This document shows, in pieces, positions 45,727-56,579 of a stretch of 64,000 bases of DNA (the first letter of the stretch is position 1; every line of letters begins with the position of its first letter). Source of the DNA: Nymphaea colorata. Taxonomy: Eukaryota; Streptophyta; Magnoliopsida; Nymphaeales; Nymphaeaceae. Position numbers and translations under genes: made by a program. Location of the stretch: contig NC_045142.1 of assembly GCF_008831285.2 (NCBI RefSeq), positions 14,449,354 through 14,513,353 on the forward strand, given 5' to 3'. The notes below the pieces were generated by a model. That model was not told the origin of the DNA. It did not search any database and saw only the letters and a list, made by a program, of their open reading frames with translations.

Positions 45727-46228
45727 CAAAGGACCAAGAGGTAGTGAAGAAGGCTCTATATGGGGTATCAGCTATCCTGTATAAGTTCTCACCAAAAGAG
45801 TTAATTTCATTGGATATTACAGTACTAGAAATTACTGAAATTACTCCAATTATTATCCCATCTGATGTACCTGTCTACACTAGTGGTGGTTTTTTCCCCA
45901 GTGCTGGCCCTCTTGTGCATCCACCAAGATCTCTTGCACTAGCACTTGGATCTACATCACACTTACCAGAATTGCATGGATATGTTGCTGATGCAGGGAG
46001 CCAGTGGCCCCTCTACTCTGTTCTTGTTGTTTCTAGATATGGTGGTGCTGCTCGCTCTGAGGAATTAGTGGTCCGGGTTCTTTGCCCTTCTGATAAAATT
46101 GGTTGAGTCACTGGCAAAGGTGGAAGCTCTATCAAAAGTGTGAGGCAGACAACAGGTGCTCGTATTGATGTTGATGACCTTAAAGGCAGTTCTAATGAAT
46201 GTGTCATCACTGTCAATGCTACAGAGGT
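45727..46228 (+). pseudogene. Captured fragment of a KH-domain RNA-binding protein gene (HEN4/At4g18375-like)
   Basis: Reads IAKDQEVVKKALYGVSAILY, then a Pro/Gly-rich linker, then SEELVVRVLCPSDKIG and, after an in-frame TGA at 46104-46106, GKGGSSIKSVRQTTGARIDV with VITVNATE. That is the end of one KH domain, a linker and most of the next (GxxG loop seen as GKGG). In KH proteins the stop position is the Arg of the IGRVIGKGG motif, and CGA to TGA would explain it. A splice donor (ACAGAG|GTTGGG) remains at the 3' edge, so it was taken from genomic DNA, not from mRNA. The parental gene would be elsewhere in the genome. Confidence 0.78.
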
Positions 46229-46288
46229 TGGGCTATGTTTCGATTGGTGCAGTTATACTTTTAATTTTTCACTTTTCTGATAAAACAT

Positions 46289-47033
46289 GGCTAAATATGA
46301 TGACTTGATTTTACAAAACACTGCTCTTGAAGAGAAAAATGCATTGTATTGTAGAGGAAAATAGTCATTTTGCTGAAAGGTTGAAGGAATGTGAGGTCAT
46401 GGTTGTAAAAGCCTTAGCTATAGACAGAAATATGATATTTGTAATGCAGAAAAGGAAAAGATGCAGAACTTCTTAGAAAAATGAAATTTGCGAAGAGTTA
46501 CCCTTGAAAATGAGACCATCTTATTGAAGGAGAGCTTGAAAACTTTGAAACTCAATTTGGACAAAGAGTCCTCTAAAAGATACAACCAGGAGAAACTATT
46601 GGCTTTTCTAGAAGGTAGGCTGCAGGAACTCAGGAGGAAAATGATTTTCTTTGGAGAGGGTACTATTGAAACAGATGGTACTGACTCGTCACCGGAATTG
46701 CATGGTGAGGATATGAGAACACTCGTTCCTTATATTAAAGACCTTCTTCATGAAGCTCTTGAAAAGTTTCTCCAGTTCCATCGAGAGAAGGAGGAAACTG
46801 AGGAATGGTGGAATATTGCTCAAATGTCATTAAAGCATGCAGAATCCCAGCATTTGCTTGTGAAAGAGAAATCTGAAATGGATGTAAAGATCCTAACTAC
46901 AAAGTTAGATAAATCTAATTCCAAACTAAAGCAGCTCCATTCAGAATTAGTTGATATAACTAGCAAATATAAAATTGCATCAGAAATGGAAGAAAAGCAC
47001 ATTGAAGAGAAAAGGGAACTACGAATTCTTTAA
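46289..47033 (+). pseudogene. Captured fragment of a long coiled-coil protein gene
   Basis: 46488-47030 is open and rich in Glu, Lys and Leu heptads (LENETILLKESLKTLKLNLD, EKLLAFLEGRLQEL, KLDKSNSKLKQLHSELVDI). 46289-46480 continues the same style (TALEEKNALY, SHFAERLKECEVMVVKAL) but in shifting frames. A plant kinesin tail (KIN-12-like) is possible, but I cannot assign the family firmly. No start codon context, no introns seen, frame damaged at the 5' side: a fragment, not a gene. Confidence 0.55.
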
Positions 47034-47372
47034 AACAAGGGGAGAGAAACAAACACATCGTAGATAGTAATACAAGACGATTTTCATTCAAAAACCCCTA
47101 AAAAAGTTATTCGAATGTAGATGTCGAGCCAAAATCCTACAATGAAGAAACAGCCATTAGACGGGGACTTACCTATGGAACGGGCAGATTGCCTGATTGG
47201 CAGGCGTTCTGTTCCACGTTGTTATGAGGGTCAGCTCGGAATAGTCTAGAATAGGGGGTAATTTATACCCCTGTTCAATCGTCCGCCCAAACGGTGTTTG
47301 ATAAAAAAAATTGATTAAACAGGACACACATGTTCTCTTCCGCATGTTTTGTGATCATCAAACGACCTCTTA

Positions 47373-48049
47373 GGGTGCGCTGCTTGTGCATATGACTGTG
47401 AATTGTGCTTGTGCTTGCTTTATAGCATATGCATTTCATAAAATATTTTCCAAAAATTGGACGTGTATTCCGAAAGTGTCAGCCATTCTCCTCTGTCAAA
47501 ACTATCCAGAGAATTCCATGAAGTCTGATCCAGTCCTTATCAAGTCTATCACCTGAACATCATATTGTCACCATGGCATTCCAAGTCACACCTATATATC
47601 ATATCGTCATTTCGTTCCCTATTAGGTCGATCCAGTTAGGCACAAGTCTCTTAATTTTGTTTGCCACCTTTTGATTTTTGTCTAAGTTCACTGTGTGTGT
47701 ATTCATTTTGACTCTGACCTGTTGGTTTTCAGTCACCATTTTCTGGACACAACCTTCCAGTCACATTGTTCACTCTGTTCTCCATGCAGACTGAGACACT
47801 AGGTTCAACTACAAATCGTCTAGCTCCAAACTGGTATCCATAGTGGTTGGAGCAGTTTCAAATGGCTTATCCTCAACTCTTACGTGACTATGGTTTAAAG
47901 ATTGTGACCTTGTCATGTTCACGGGAGTGAATGAGAACTTGATCCAAGAACTTGTAGAGCTATAGAACCCATAAACCTCTACTTCGAGTTCCCATGGAGG
48001 GAGATGGTGCCATTGATGGATGAGCTCACAAACTATCCTCAATCTTCCC
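47373..48049. other. Intergenic, no gene recognised
   Basis: No motif recognised on either strand between the Harbinger-like element and the copia LTR. Confidence 0.5.
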
Positions 48050-48221
48050 TGTTGACGACAGTTTTTTGAATACTAAAGAACTTGATAGTTCTTTAATTAT
48101 CTTCAATATTTTTCTGGTTTACAATGTAATTATGTTTTGAACCCTAATTCTCCCTTAAGTAAGGGTTAGGGTAAGTGATCAATGGAAATTTTTTGTGTGT
48201 TTCTTCTCTCTCATGTCAACA
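48050..48221 (+). repeat. 5' LTR of the decayed copia element
   Basis: 172 bp, short for copia. Ends TGTTGAC / GTCAACA are exact inverted repeats, directly followed by the tRNA-Met primer site. Confidence 0.85.
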
Positions 48222-48394
48222 TGGTATCAGAGCCTGCGAGGTGATCCCTTCAGGTTGTCGGCGACTGTCAGACTTCTTCCTCTCCTTTCTAGTGTGCTTC
48301 TTCTCCTCTACTACTCGCTGGTTGGTGGAATCTGATCACACCTTTGTGGAACGTGTGATCAGATCCACTAGTGGAACGTGCATAGCCTATTGTT

Positions 48395-48910
48395 GTTGCT
48401 GATTAGAGATAGCCTGTTGCTGTTGTGATCATGGAGATAGCCTGTCACTGCTGCTGATCGTGGAGATAGCCTGTTGATGTTGTTGATTGTGGAACAACAA
48501 GATGTGGACTTGCTGTTTGAGAAGTTGACATTGGGATCAACAGAAGCAGTAGCAGTCTTCGTCTGTTCAGTAGCAATCATGGTCGAAAAAAAAAATTAAA
48601 GATGTGGACTTGTTGTTTGAGAAGTTGAGCTTGGGATCAGCAGAAGCAGCGACAGTCTTCGTCTGTAAGTTTTTCAATAGCAGTCGTTATAAAAAAAAAA
48701 ATTATTTTTTTTGTTGTTCAAGGGTGAAGAGGGTGTGGTTGTTGTCTTCTCTAACTGCACCATTAACAGTGTTTGGAAGTTAAAATCTGTGACTTGATTC
48801 ATCTGTCTGCACTCTTATGTTATTCCTGGTTCAACAGCCTACATAAAGTATTATTCATGGTTCAACAGCCTACATAAAATATTATTCCTGGTTCAGTAGT
48901 CCACATAAAG
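48395..48910 (+). repeat. Serial tandem repeats in the copia leader
   Basis: Three sets: GAGATAGCCTGTTGCTG-type units (48405-48480), a 101-bp unit starting GATGTGGACTTG at about 48499 and 48600, and a 35-bp unit CCTGGTTCAACAGCCTACATAAA three times (about 48826-48915). Confidence 0.75.
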
Positions 48911-48965
48911 TGTACATGTATTTTGTTTTGATCTACACGATGAGCAGAGGGATACTACTGCTGAT

Positions 48966-49600
48966 ATGCAAAGAGAATATATAATATCAGGGAATCTTCT
49001 TTCATTTGGGTCTACTGTGAAGTTAGATGGCTCAAACTATGAAATCTGGTCCTGCGTATTTATGATGTCTGTTAAGGGGCATAGAAAGAAACATGTTATT
49101 GAGGAGGAGGAACCCCCAACCAAGTCAGGAAAATATTCCACATGGGAGGAAGATAACAACATTGTTATGTCATGGATTATGAATAGCGTGCAGGCACACA
49201 TCACTCCTACGATTGCATATTATACCTCTGCTAAACATATGTGGGAATTTCTAAAGTAGACTTACTCCCATGATAAGAATATGAGCAAAATTTTGCAGGT
49301 CGAAGAACAACTTTTAAGTTCCAACAAGGTGACTCAGATCTGGCCCAATACTTTGTGTCAATCAAATCAGCCTATGAAAGACTCAAAGCTCTACATCCCC
49401 TTTGTCAATCATGCTACAAAACTCACTTTGAGCAGCACATGGTGGCAAAATTTTTAGCTGGGTTGTCTCCTTTCTCGCCTTCAATAGAGGGAGAGGTGGT
49501 CGTAGTTCAGGAGGTGGACGTGGTAGATTTCAATGCACGTTCTGTGAAAGACTTGGACATCTAGAAGATAGATGCTGGAATAAACATGGTCGCCCAATGA
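48966..49600 (+). pseudogene. gag: Copia gag, broken
   Basis: Starts MQREYIISGNLLSFGSTVKL (an UBN2_3 type gag start with LDGSNYEIW). A stop ends the first frame at 49257-49259. A later frame carries the zinc knuckle CTFCERLGHLEDRC near 49530-49575. Confidence 0.8.
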
Positions 49601-49819
49601 TTTGAGGCTCTGAGTCATCACAGATCAAGGGTTCTGCTCATATCCCAAAGGCTTCACATGTTGAAGATGACAATATAGAATCAACTGTAGAAAATGTCAC
49701 TGTTAGTATTAGTAAATCCAAGTATGAACAGTTTATGACTTAGAAAGTCTCCTCTTCAGCCTTGGCATCTATAGTTGTGGGTGATTCTGCCTTTTCCACC
49801 ACTATATAGACCTAAAATC

Positions 49820-50520
49820 CAGGTATTTCATGGATTATTGACTCTGGAGCCTCCAAGCATTTTTGCAGTCAACTAAACTTATTCACTGTGCTTCACCATT
49901 TTCCTCAACCTAGACAGGTGAAGCTTGCAAATGGGAGATTCTCTCCTATTATAGGCTGGGGCAGTGTGAAAATATCTAATTGTTTAACTGTGAATAACGT
50001 GTTGTTTGCTCCTGACTTTCCCACTCACATTCTCTCAGTTAAAAGGCTGACTCATGATTTGAACTGTAGTCATTTTGTATCTTGGTTCGTGTTGGTTTCA
50101 GGACTTGCAGACTAGGAGGATGATTGGTGGAGGCCATGAACGAGGGGGAGTCTATTTTTTGTCTGAGGCCATGGGTATAGGTGCTACCTCAGTACCATCC
50201 AAACCTACCAGTCTTTAGTGGCATCTCAGACTTGGGCATCTATCGATGTCAAAGATTCGTTGCTTGTTTCCTCAGCTTTCCATGTCACAGTGACTCCAGT
50301 GTGAAGCCTATCAACTTGGTAAGCACATTAGGAGTATTTTTCCATTGAGTCTAAATCCTTCAAGTCATAGTATGTTTGACTTACTTCATGTCGATGTGTG
50401 GGGGCCTAGCCGTACTACTAGCTGATCTAAATTTTGGTATTATCTGGTCTAGTTGATGATTTCTCTTGTGTTAGTTGGGTTTTCCTTTTGAAGGAATGTT
50501 CTGCATCTATATGTATCCTC
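49820..50520 (+). pseudogene. pol: Copia protease and integrase start, broken
   Basis: ISWIIDSGASKHF marks the protease (about 49826-49864). LANGRFSPIIGWGSVKI and LSVKRLTHDLNCS follow, then WHLRLGHLSMSK (pre-integrase) and LHVDVWGPSRTT (integrase). Several stops. Most of the integrase core after that is deleted. Confidence 0.8.
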
Positions 50521-50539
50521 ATCTATAGTTAACAAAATT

Positions 50540-52115
50540 CCAATTCATATGCTTTACCTTGATCGTCCATTGTTTCAAACCCCACCTCGTCCTCCTGTTC
50601 GGAGAGTCTCCCTCAATGCCCTTTGCCACTTATGTCCCTTCCAAATTTATCATCACCACCCTGGAATCGTTTTTCGGATACTCCTTTGGTTTACTCTCGC
50701 CGAAAAGGTCTCTCACATGGCTTTCCTCCATCATCCTCTCCTGAGGCAAGTGTGTTTGATTCCTCATCTCCAGTTATCTCTGACTCGTAGGATTTCCCTA
50801 TTGCCTTGCGGAAGGGTAAACGTCAATTCACCATTCACCCCATTTCATAGTTTGTGACTTCTGAATATGTAAGTGACAAGGTCCAACAATTCATTCATGC
50901 TCTGTCTACTTATACTGCTCTGACATGTCATCAGCAAACATTACTAGACCCTCATTGGTGCTAAGCTATGGAAGAGGAAATTCATACTTTACAGGAACGC
51001 CACACATGGGACCTTGTTGCTCCTCCTTTAGGTTGTGATATTGTTGGCTCCAAATGGGTATTTACTATTAAATACATGCAGATGGGACCCTTGAATGCTA
51101 TAAAGCTCGGCTGGTTGCAAAAGGGTATACTCACTATGACTAACAGATGGGACCCTTGAATGCATATTGACTTCTTTGACACATTCTCGCCAGTTGCCCG
51201 GTTATGTACCATTTGCTTCTTGATTTCTCTTGCAGTTCACTATGACTGACAGATGCATCAATTAGATGTCAAAAATGCATTCTTGCATGGCGAGCTTGAG
51301 GAGACAGTTTATATGCAACTACCACTCGGCTTCGAGGTTCAGGGGGAGTGTGGGAAGGTGTGCAAAATGGGAAGGTCATATATGGACTGAAACAAAGTCC
51401 CCGTGTATGGTTTCATAAACTATCTGATATCTCACAAAGTGGATTCCAGAGGTCCCCCCTTTATCATTCAGTGTTTGGTAAGAAGGGAGCGTTGGGTATA
51501 ATTATTTTGGCAGTATATGTTGATGATATTATATTGACCAGCAACTATAAACAAGGTATATCTGAGACCAAAGAATTGCTTCAAACACACTTTGTCACAA
51601 AAGACCTTGGACACTTGAGATATTTTCTTGGGATGGAGGTGGCTCGTGGTAAGGAATAGTTCTCTCTCAAAGAAAGTACATTTTAGAGTTATTGCAACAA
51701 ACAGGAATGTTGGGGGCAAAACCTACCACCATTCCCATGAATCTACAATTGCACCTACATGGTGAGTAGTCAGAACCTGTAGAATCTAATGCGTATAGAT
51801 TTTTAATTAAAAAGCTTCTTTATGTGACAGTTACAAGACCAGATATTAGTTTTGTAGTGGGAAAGTTGAGTCTATTTATGGAGAAACCAAGGAAGATCCA
51901 TTGGGAAGCTGCATTGATGATACTCAAGTACTTAAAATCTTCTCCTAGTAAAGGACTACTATTCAAGAAAGGAAAAATCTGCTGCTTACTACTCATGGAA
52001 ACATCCGGCGGCCACTCACTCACCCACCCTGGGGGTGGGTCAAGTTGTCAGCTATCTTTCTTATATCCTCGTCTGATTTTTTTCTTTGCCCAACAGTGTT
52101 TGATGGTATAGGCTA
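50540..52115 (+). pseudogene. pol: Copia reverse transcriptase remnant
   Basis: WDLVAPPLGCDIVGSKWVF near 51010-51065, [20 protein letters not shown] near 51258-51320, [14 protein letters not shown] near 51380-51420 and LAVYVDDIILTSN near 51508-51545 are the RT landmarks in order. A short duplication (CAGATGGGACCCTTGAATGC) interrupts 51079-51165. RNase H is almost entirely missing after the GLLFKKG motif near 51953. Confidence 0.85.
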
Positions 52116-52135
52116 AAAAGGGGGAGAGATGTTCC

Positions 52136-53989
52136 TTCATTTTTTTAGGTTCATGAATGGCTCAGACGCCTCTCTCAAAAAAAGACGCAACCTTATAGAT
52201 CCATTCAGTTCTTACCATACCTATCATGCATGGGCAGTAGGGTCGGAATCCGTGTGACGAGAGTGGTTTCCAATCTTCTTGGCATCTTTTGGAGTGCAAG
52301 ATTGTCCTGCAGGATGTTGTTAGTGGTCGAGTCTTTTTTGGTAATTGACACCCATTGCATTAGTGAATATGAATGTTCACTATTAAAGTGGAGTAGTTCT
52401 TCCTTCCAAGCTGACCTTCTTGTCTAAGATGGAAAGAAGGAATTCTTACTGATGGTGGGTTGGGTGGATCCTTTCATGGTCTGATTTTGCAGGTTGGGCA
52501 GAAACCCAAAATGACTATTGGTCTCCCCTTTTGAATCTCGCGCTTGTCATTGCCACCTAGTGGCATTTTTGCCTTTCATCGATAAGGCACAAGTGCTGCC
52601 TATATGGATTAACAACATGAATGAAATGTTAACTATTCTCATCAATGAATAAAGTCCTTTGTTTCTACCCACTCGATATTTCATTTGAATTTACAAGGCC
52701 ACCTCCTGCTTGCTGGCATCATTCTTATTACGGAGAATGAGGATCTCTTTGCACATCGCTCAGTCTCGATCTCTGTTACTCGTTGTGGTTTACCATTCCT
52801 TCTTTTCATAGACTTTCTCATAATAGGAGGGCAGATCACCTCGTCAGCCTTTCTTGGTTCTCTTAATAGCTATTAAGTGCAAAATGTCAGACTCTAAAGG
52901 TGGAGTCAAGGTAGGGCTCCCAAGGGCCTTGGCCAACCTCAAAAAAAAAAAAATTACATGTAAATTTTAGAAAATTTCACTTGTTCTATATAAAATTTTT
53001 TAAAGATGATATTTTGGCCCTAATCAAAATTTAGAAACTTTAATTCAACCCTCTCATGAAAAATTTCTGGCATGAAAAATTTCTGGCTCTGTCCCTACCA
53101 GACTCTTTTATAAAAAGGTAGTACTTAATTATAAAAAGGTAGTACTTAATGCGGAGATTGTATTTTCCTACCGGCCAGATGCCATCTAAAGAAATTCATA
53201 CATTTTGTCTCTTTCCAAGAGATGTGCCACGTTTTCAATCCCTTGTTTGTTCTTTCTCCTTTTTTCAGATCTTGGTCTTCTACTCCCACTATGGGTGCTC
53301 GGTTCTAGTTGTTTCATTTGAGTTGTTTGTTGCCTACCTCTTGAGGATTGACCCCGGAGCGGAAGGTGGTGTGTGTGAGTCACTTCTTTGTTTGTCAGCT
53401 TACGGGCTCTACCTCAGAGTAAGGATGGAAGATTGACCCTTGCTCAGAAGTAGGACCCAACTGGCTTGTTAAGTGCATTATTAATATGTGGCTTGCCTAC
53501 CTATCGACTGCCTGCAGCACGATGCCCCTAGGCATTGACCCCACATTACAAATTCCATCGTTATGTTTGGCCATAGCACTAACAGCTCTTAGGCATTTTG
53601 TTCAAGTTGTTTAGGGTTCTACCGCCCCCCCATCGAACCTAAATCTGAGCATGGTCAGGAAGTGGGTTTGTGAACCATGTTCAGAGAGGGGGACAAGGCT
53701 TCCATGGAGAGCCTAACATCTTTAAGCATAGCGTTAATCAGGCTGCTCATCCTTATAGTGCAGTGCCACCCTCTTAGGAAAACTTTGACAAGCAGTCTAT
53801 GGCACCTAAACAACCAACCGCTAATGCCCTCTATGGTTACAGTTATTTGACTTTTTTAGCAAAAAATCTTCAATCATCAGCTACTACTCAAAACATATCT
53901 GTCCTCAAGATGGCAGACCCTCAAGAACCTTTCACCCCTTTACTGGAAACGGCTTACACAACCCACCTCAGTGTCGGGACGCCCATCGA
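52136..53989. other. Intergenic / degraded repeats
   Basis: No gene. Short tandem repeats: CATGAAAAATTTCTGG twice (about 53054-53086) and a 21-bp AATTATAAAAAGGTAGTACTT-like unit twice (about 53110-53150). Confidence 0.45.
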
Positions 53990-53997
53990 CATACATG

Positions 53998-54375
53998 CTA
54001 TGTCACATGAGTGTAGGATGTGGGTGCCGGTGCAGGTGCGGATGCGGATGTTGGTGCGGTGTATCCCAAAAAATTTGGGTGCGAGGATGCGGCGAGGGTG
54101 TATATGTATAATATATTTATTTTATATATATAAATGTATATATTCATAATATATATAATTTTTGCTTGTTTCTTAGCTTAATTTGTCTTTTCTTTTTATT
54201 TTTATTACTGTACATAAAGAAAGAAAAGGATAGGGAGAAGAAAAAAAAAGAACAGAAAATATTTTGAAACTTGCATAAGAAAGGATGCGGTTGGGGTGCG
54301 TGTTGGAGCCGCACCAGCATCAGCATTGTGTCGACACAGGTGCAGCCCCTTTTTTGAAGAGTCAGTGTGGCATAG
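53998..54375. mobile_element. hAT-like MITE, family CTATGTCAC, 378 bp, with 8-bp duplication
   Basis: Left end CTATGTCACATGAGTG, right end CAGTGTGGCATAG. CATACATG stands on both sides (53990-53997 and 54376-54383), perfect. GGTGCGGATGCGG-type subterminal repeats mirror the ACGGGTACGGG words in the larger relative at 18875-20767. AT-rich middle, no coding capacity. Confidence 0.85.
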
Positions 54376-54489
54376 CATACATGGTGGGGAAGCCTAGCAG
54401 AACGGCTATCCCACTCTTGGCTAGGTCGATTCCATTGAGGCTTGATGAACTTTGCATCAATACCCTTCCGTTGTGATATAGACAGCATC

Positions 54490-55100
54490 AATCAATACCA
54501 CCATGTCAGTGGAAGAATTTCTCATTCACAGCCAAAGTCTCAACCAGTTTAGAAAAAGCCTGCTTTCTCGAAGCCATCGTACAATGTGGCCAACCAGTGG
54601 GAGGCCAAGAACTTCCTGCCAAGATCTCTATTATGGAACGAATTCCCTGACCAGGCAATTTCACAAGTCCATCAGGATGGCAAAGGCTAGCACAAAGCAA
54701 GAGTCCCTAATTCCATTTTACCAGAAGTATGTGGGCTCCAACCAATTACCTTCACTCATCGTTCTTTGCCTAAACATTCACTATCTCCCGACCCCTGTAT
54801 GTAGAGACCCTTTTTTACCATTAGAAAATCAAGAGGGTCTTGATAGACACTGATGCAGGCTTCACTAGAACCATGATATTTGCACATTGAGTACAGCTAG
54901 GTTGTTTCCCCGATTTGCTCTTCACTACAGTTATTTGTGCATTTGATGGACCACTCGAACCATCAAAGGTATAGTTCGACTTCATCTCCAAGTGGGACCT
55001 CTTGTTCGGTTTTTCTTCTATGCAGCGGCCAGCAACATCTTTTTTGTGGCTAGTCTTGGATCCACGCTGAACCTTTGTGTTGATGGAGGTTCCATTTTGG
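54490..55100 (+). pseudogene. Probable Ty3/gypsy gag-protease remnant
   Basis: One frame reads RVLIDTDAGFTRTMIFAH, then LGCFPDLLFTTVICAFDGPL, like the aspartic protease of gypsy elements (usually VLVDTGA ... LG ... AFDG). The catalytic Gly of DTG is changed. Upstream frames carry no clear gag motif. Weak evidence. Confidence 0.4.
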
Positions 55101-56377
55101 CAATCTTCCTTCTCACCTCACTATAGTCCTCGAAGCCATGTCATTAGACTCTTTATCAAATCCTTATGACATTGCCAAGCCACTCTCATATCTGGTCACC
55201 TATTCAGACAAAAAAGAGGTCCTATAGGTCTACATCGAATGGTACCGCTTTCGATTATGGCTGCTTCTCTATGGTACCGGTTGTTGCTTCGTTTCATTTG
55301 CTTCATGGTAGGTAGCTTTCAATTCTACTTTGATCGTTATGGACTGGTGCCAAGATCAAGCTGACCTTATTTGAACAGCTAGTATAGTAACAATGACTCC
55401 TTTAGGGGCTGTTTGATGGATTGAAAACCTGGAATTGGAAAAGAATTTATGGAGTTGTACCGATTCTGAAATCAGGGAGTTGACTATGAAAGGATCGGTA
55501 CCGATTCTGAGATCAGGGAGTCGTTTTTTCCCGTCGATGTCCATTTGCTAGGCTGCCTACCTAAACCAAAGGCCATTATAGATGCTATAACGAAACCTCG
55601 TAATCAGGTATCTCAAGCCATGAAGATAGAATGGGGTCCCAACAGGAAAATCAATGTTTTGATTACTAAAGTGGCATCTTGGATGATACTGGAAATTACA
55701 ATCAAGGATGACTATCAATCAACATCATCTACTTCAGCTTACCAAATCTGATCCCAAAATTATAGGAATCTGTCCAGATTTATCCAATTGCAAATCCATC
55801 CGAAAATTGTAGCAGAGATGGTTATTTAAGCACGATAGATTATAATTTTTTATTCAAGCAGTAAACCTCTCTCTCGTGCTCTTCTCTGTGGACGTAGGCT
55901 CTCTGCAGCTGAACCACGTAATTCCTGGTTTATCTTCCTCTTTATTTTATTTTCTTTAGGATTTGTATGACAGTAAGGATTAACCTGAACCTGCCGTGTT
56001 TTAACTCTCTCATTTCTATTTTATTGCCTTGGGTGGTGGCCTTTAGCTGTCTGATTCAGGTTCTCCCATTTTTTAACGCATCTTCCTTTGCAGTGTTGGC
56101 CGCTTGGTTCAGATTGAGGTACCCACATATAGTTAGGGGCACTTTCTTCTTCAGCACACATGCTTCAGTTCTACGACTTGACGCCATTGACAAGCTTCTG
56201 CAATACAGTTTCTAAAGCTTACAAGGTCCGAAGTTAGACTCTCTCTCTCTCCCTCTGTCTCCCTTGTAGATGAGTTTCTTCATCTTGGTATTTAACTTGT
56301 ATGAATGTGTAGTCAATGGCTGAATAGAAGTGAGAAAAAAATCAGATTGGAGACCATGAGAATGGAGAAAGACAAAC
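55101..56377. other. Intergenic, no gene recognised
   Basis: Short frames at 55545-55751 and 55967-56215 show no family motif. No further kinase exons were found here on the minus strand. Confidence 0.45.
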
Positions 56378-56579
56378 CGAATAGGAAATGGTCTACGCTA
56401 TTGTTGGGCATGTATTCATAGATCAGAATCCGCTCTTCTCCTTCAGCGCAGCATCCTACTAGCTGAACCAGATTTGTATGCTGAAGCTTTGCTATTAGCT
56501 TCAGCTCACTCCTCAAGGACTTGCTTGAGCCCTTGGATAGCCTCTTGATAGCTACTTCTGGTCCTCCTCTGAGATTACC
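56378..56579 (-). pseudogene. Isolated receptor-like kinase exon (CRK/S-domain RLK type)
   Basis: 202 bp with an acceptor (TTTAAG|GG) and donor (TTCG|GTTTGT). It encodes [38 protein letters not shown] and [20 protein letters not shown], that is subdomains II-V of a plant receptor-like kinase, with the ATP-binding Lys in VAIK. Intact splice borders and frame suggest a real exon. The exons with the HRD and DFG motifs should follow at lower coordinates on the minus strand but are not seen within 1.3 kb, and no ectodomain exon is seen upstream. Either a long-intron gene or a stranded fragment. Confidence 0.65.

Larger units (their letters stand above)
44537..47369 (+). mobile_element. Pack-type PIF/Harbinger-like element carrying two host-gene fragments
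   Basis: Left end GAGGTTGTTTGATTGTTG, right end ATCATCAAACGACCTC, inverted complements over about 14 bp. TTA stands on both sides (44534-44536 and 47370-47372), the duplication expected for PIF/Harbinger elements. Subterminal parts are rich in TGTTC/TGTCC words (left) and lack genes. The interior carries a KH-domain gene piece (45727-46228) and a coiled-coil gene piece (46289-47033), both plus-strand and both broken. No transposase. Alternative: coincidental ends around two old gene fragments; the TIR is short. Confidence 0.6.
48050..52135 (+). mobile_element. Decayed Ty1/copia element with 172-bp 5' LTR
   Basis: 5' LTR 48050-48221 (TGTTGAC...GTCAACA, 7-bp inverted ends), PBS TGGTATCAGAGCC at 48222-48234, then gag, protease, a piece of integrase and RT, all in the plus direction with many stops. 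A polypurine tract AAAAAGGGGGAGAGA stands near 52115-52129, but the sequence after it does not match the 5' LTR, so the 3' LTR is lost or replaced. Confidence 0.85.

Noticed and set aside
46488-47033. 181-codon coiled-coil frame as an independent gene
   Set aside because: The 5' side is frame-shifted, there is no promoter or start context and it sits inside TIR-bounded DNA; treated as a captured fragment.
55380-55420. GGGGCTGTTTGATGG, a Harbinger-like terminal word
   Set aside because: No inverted partner was found downstream within 1 kb.
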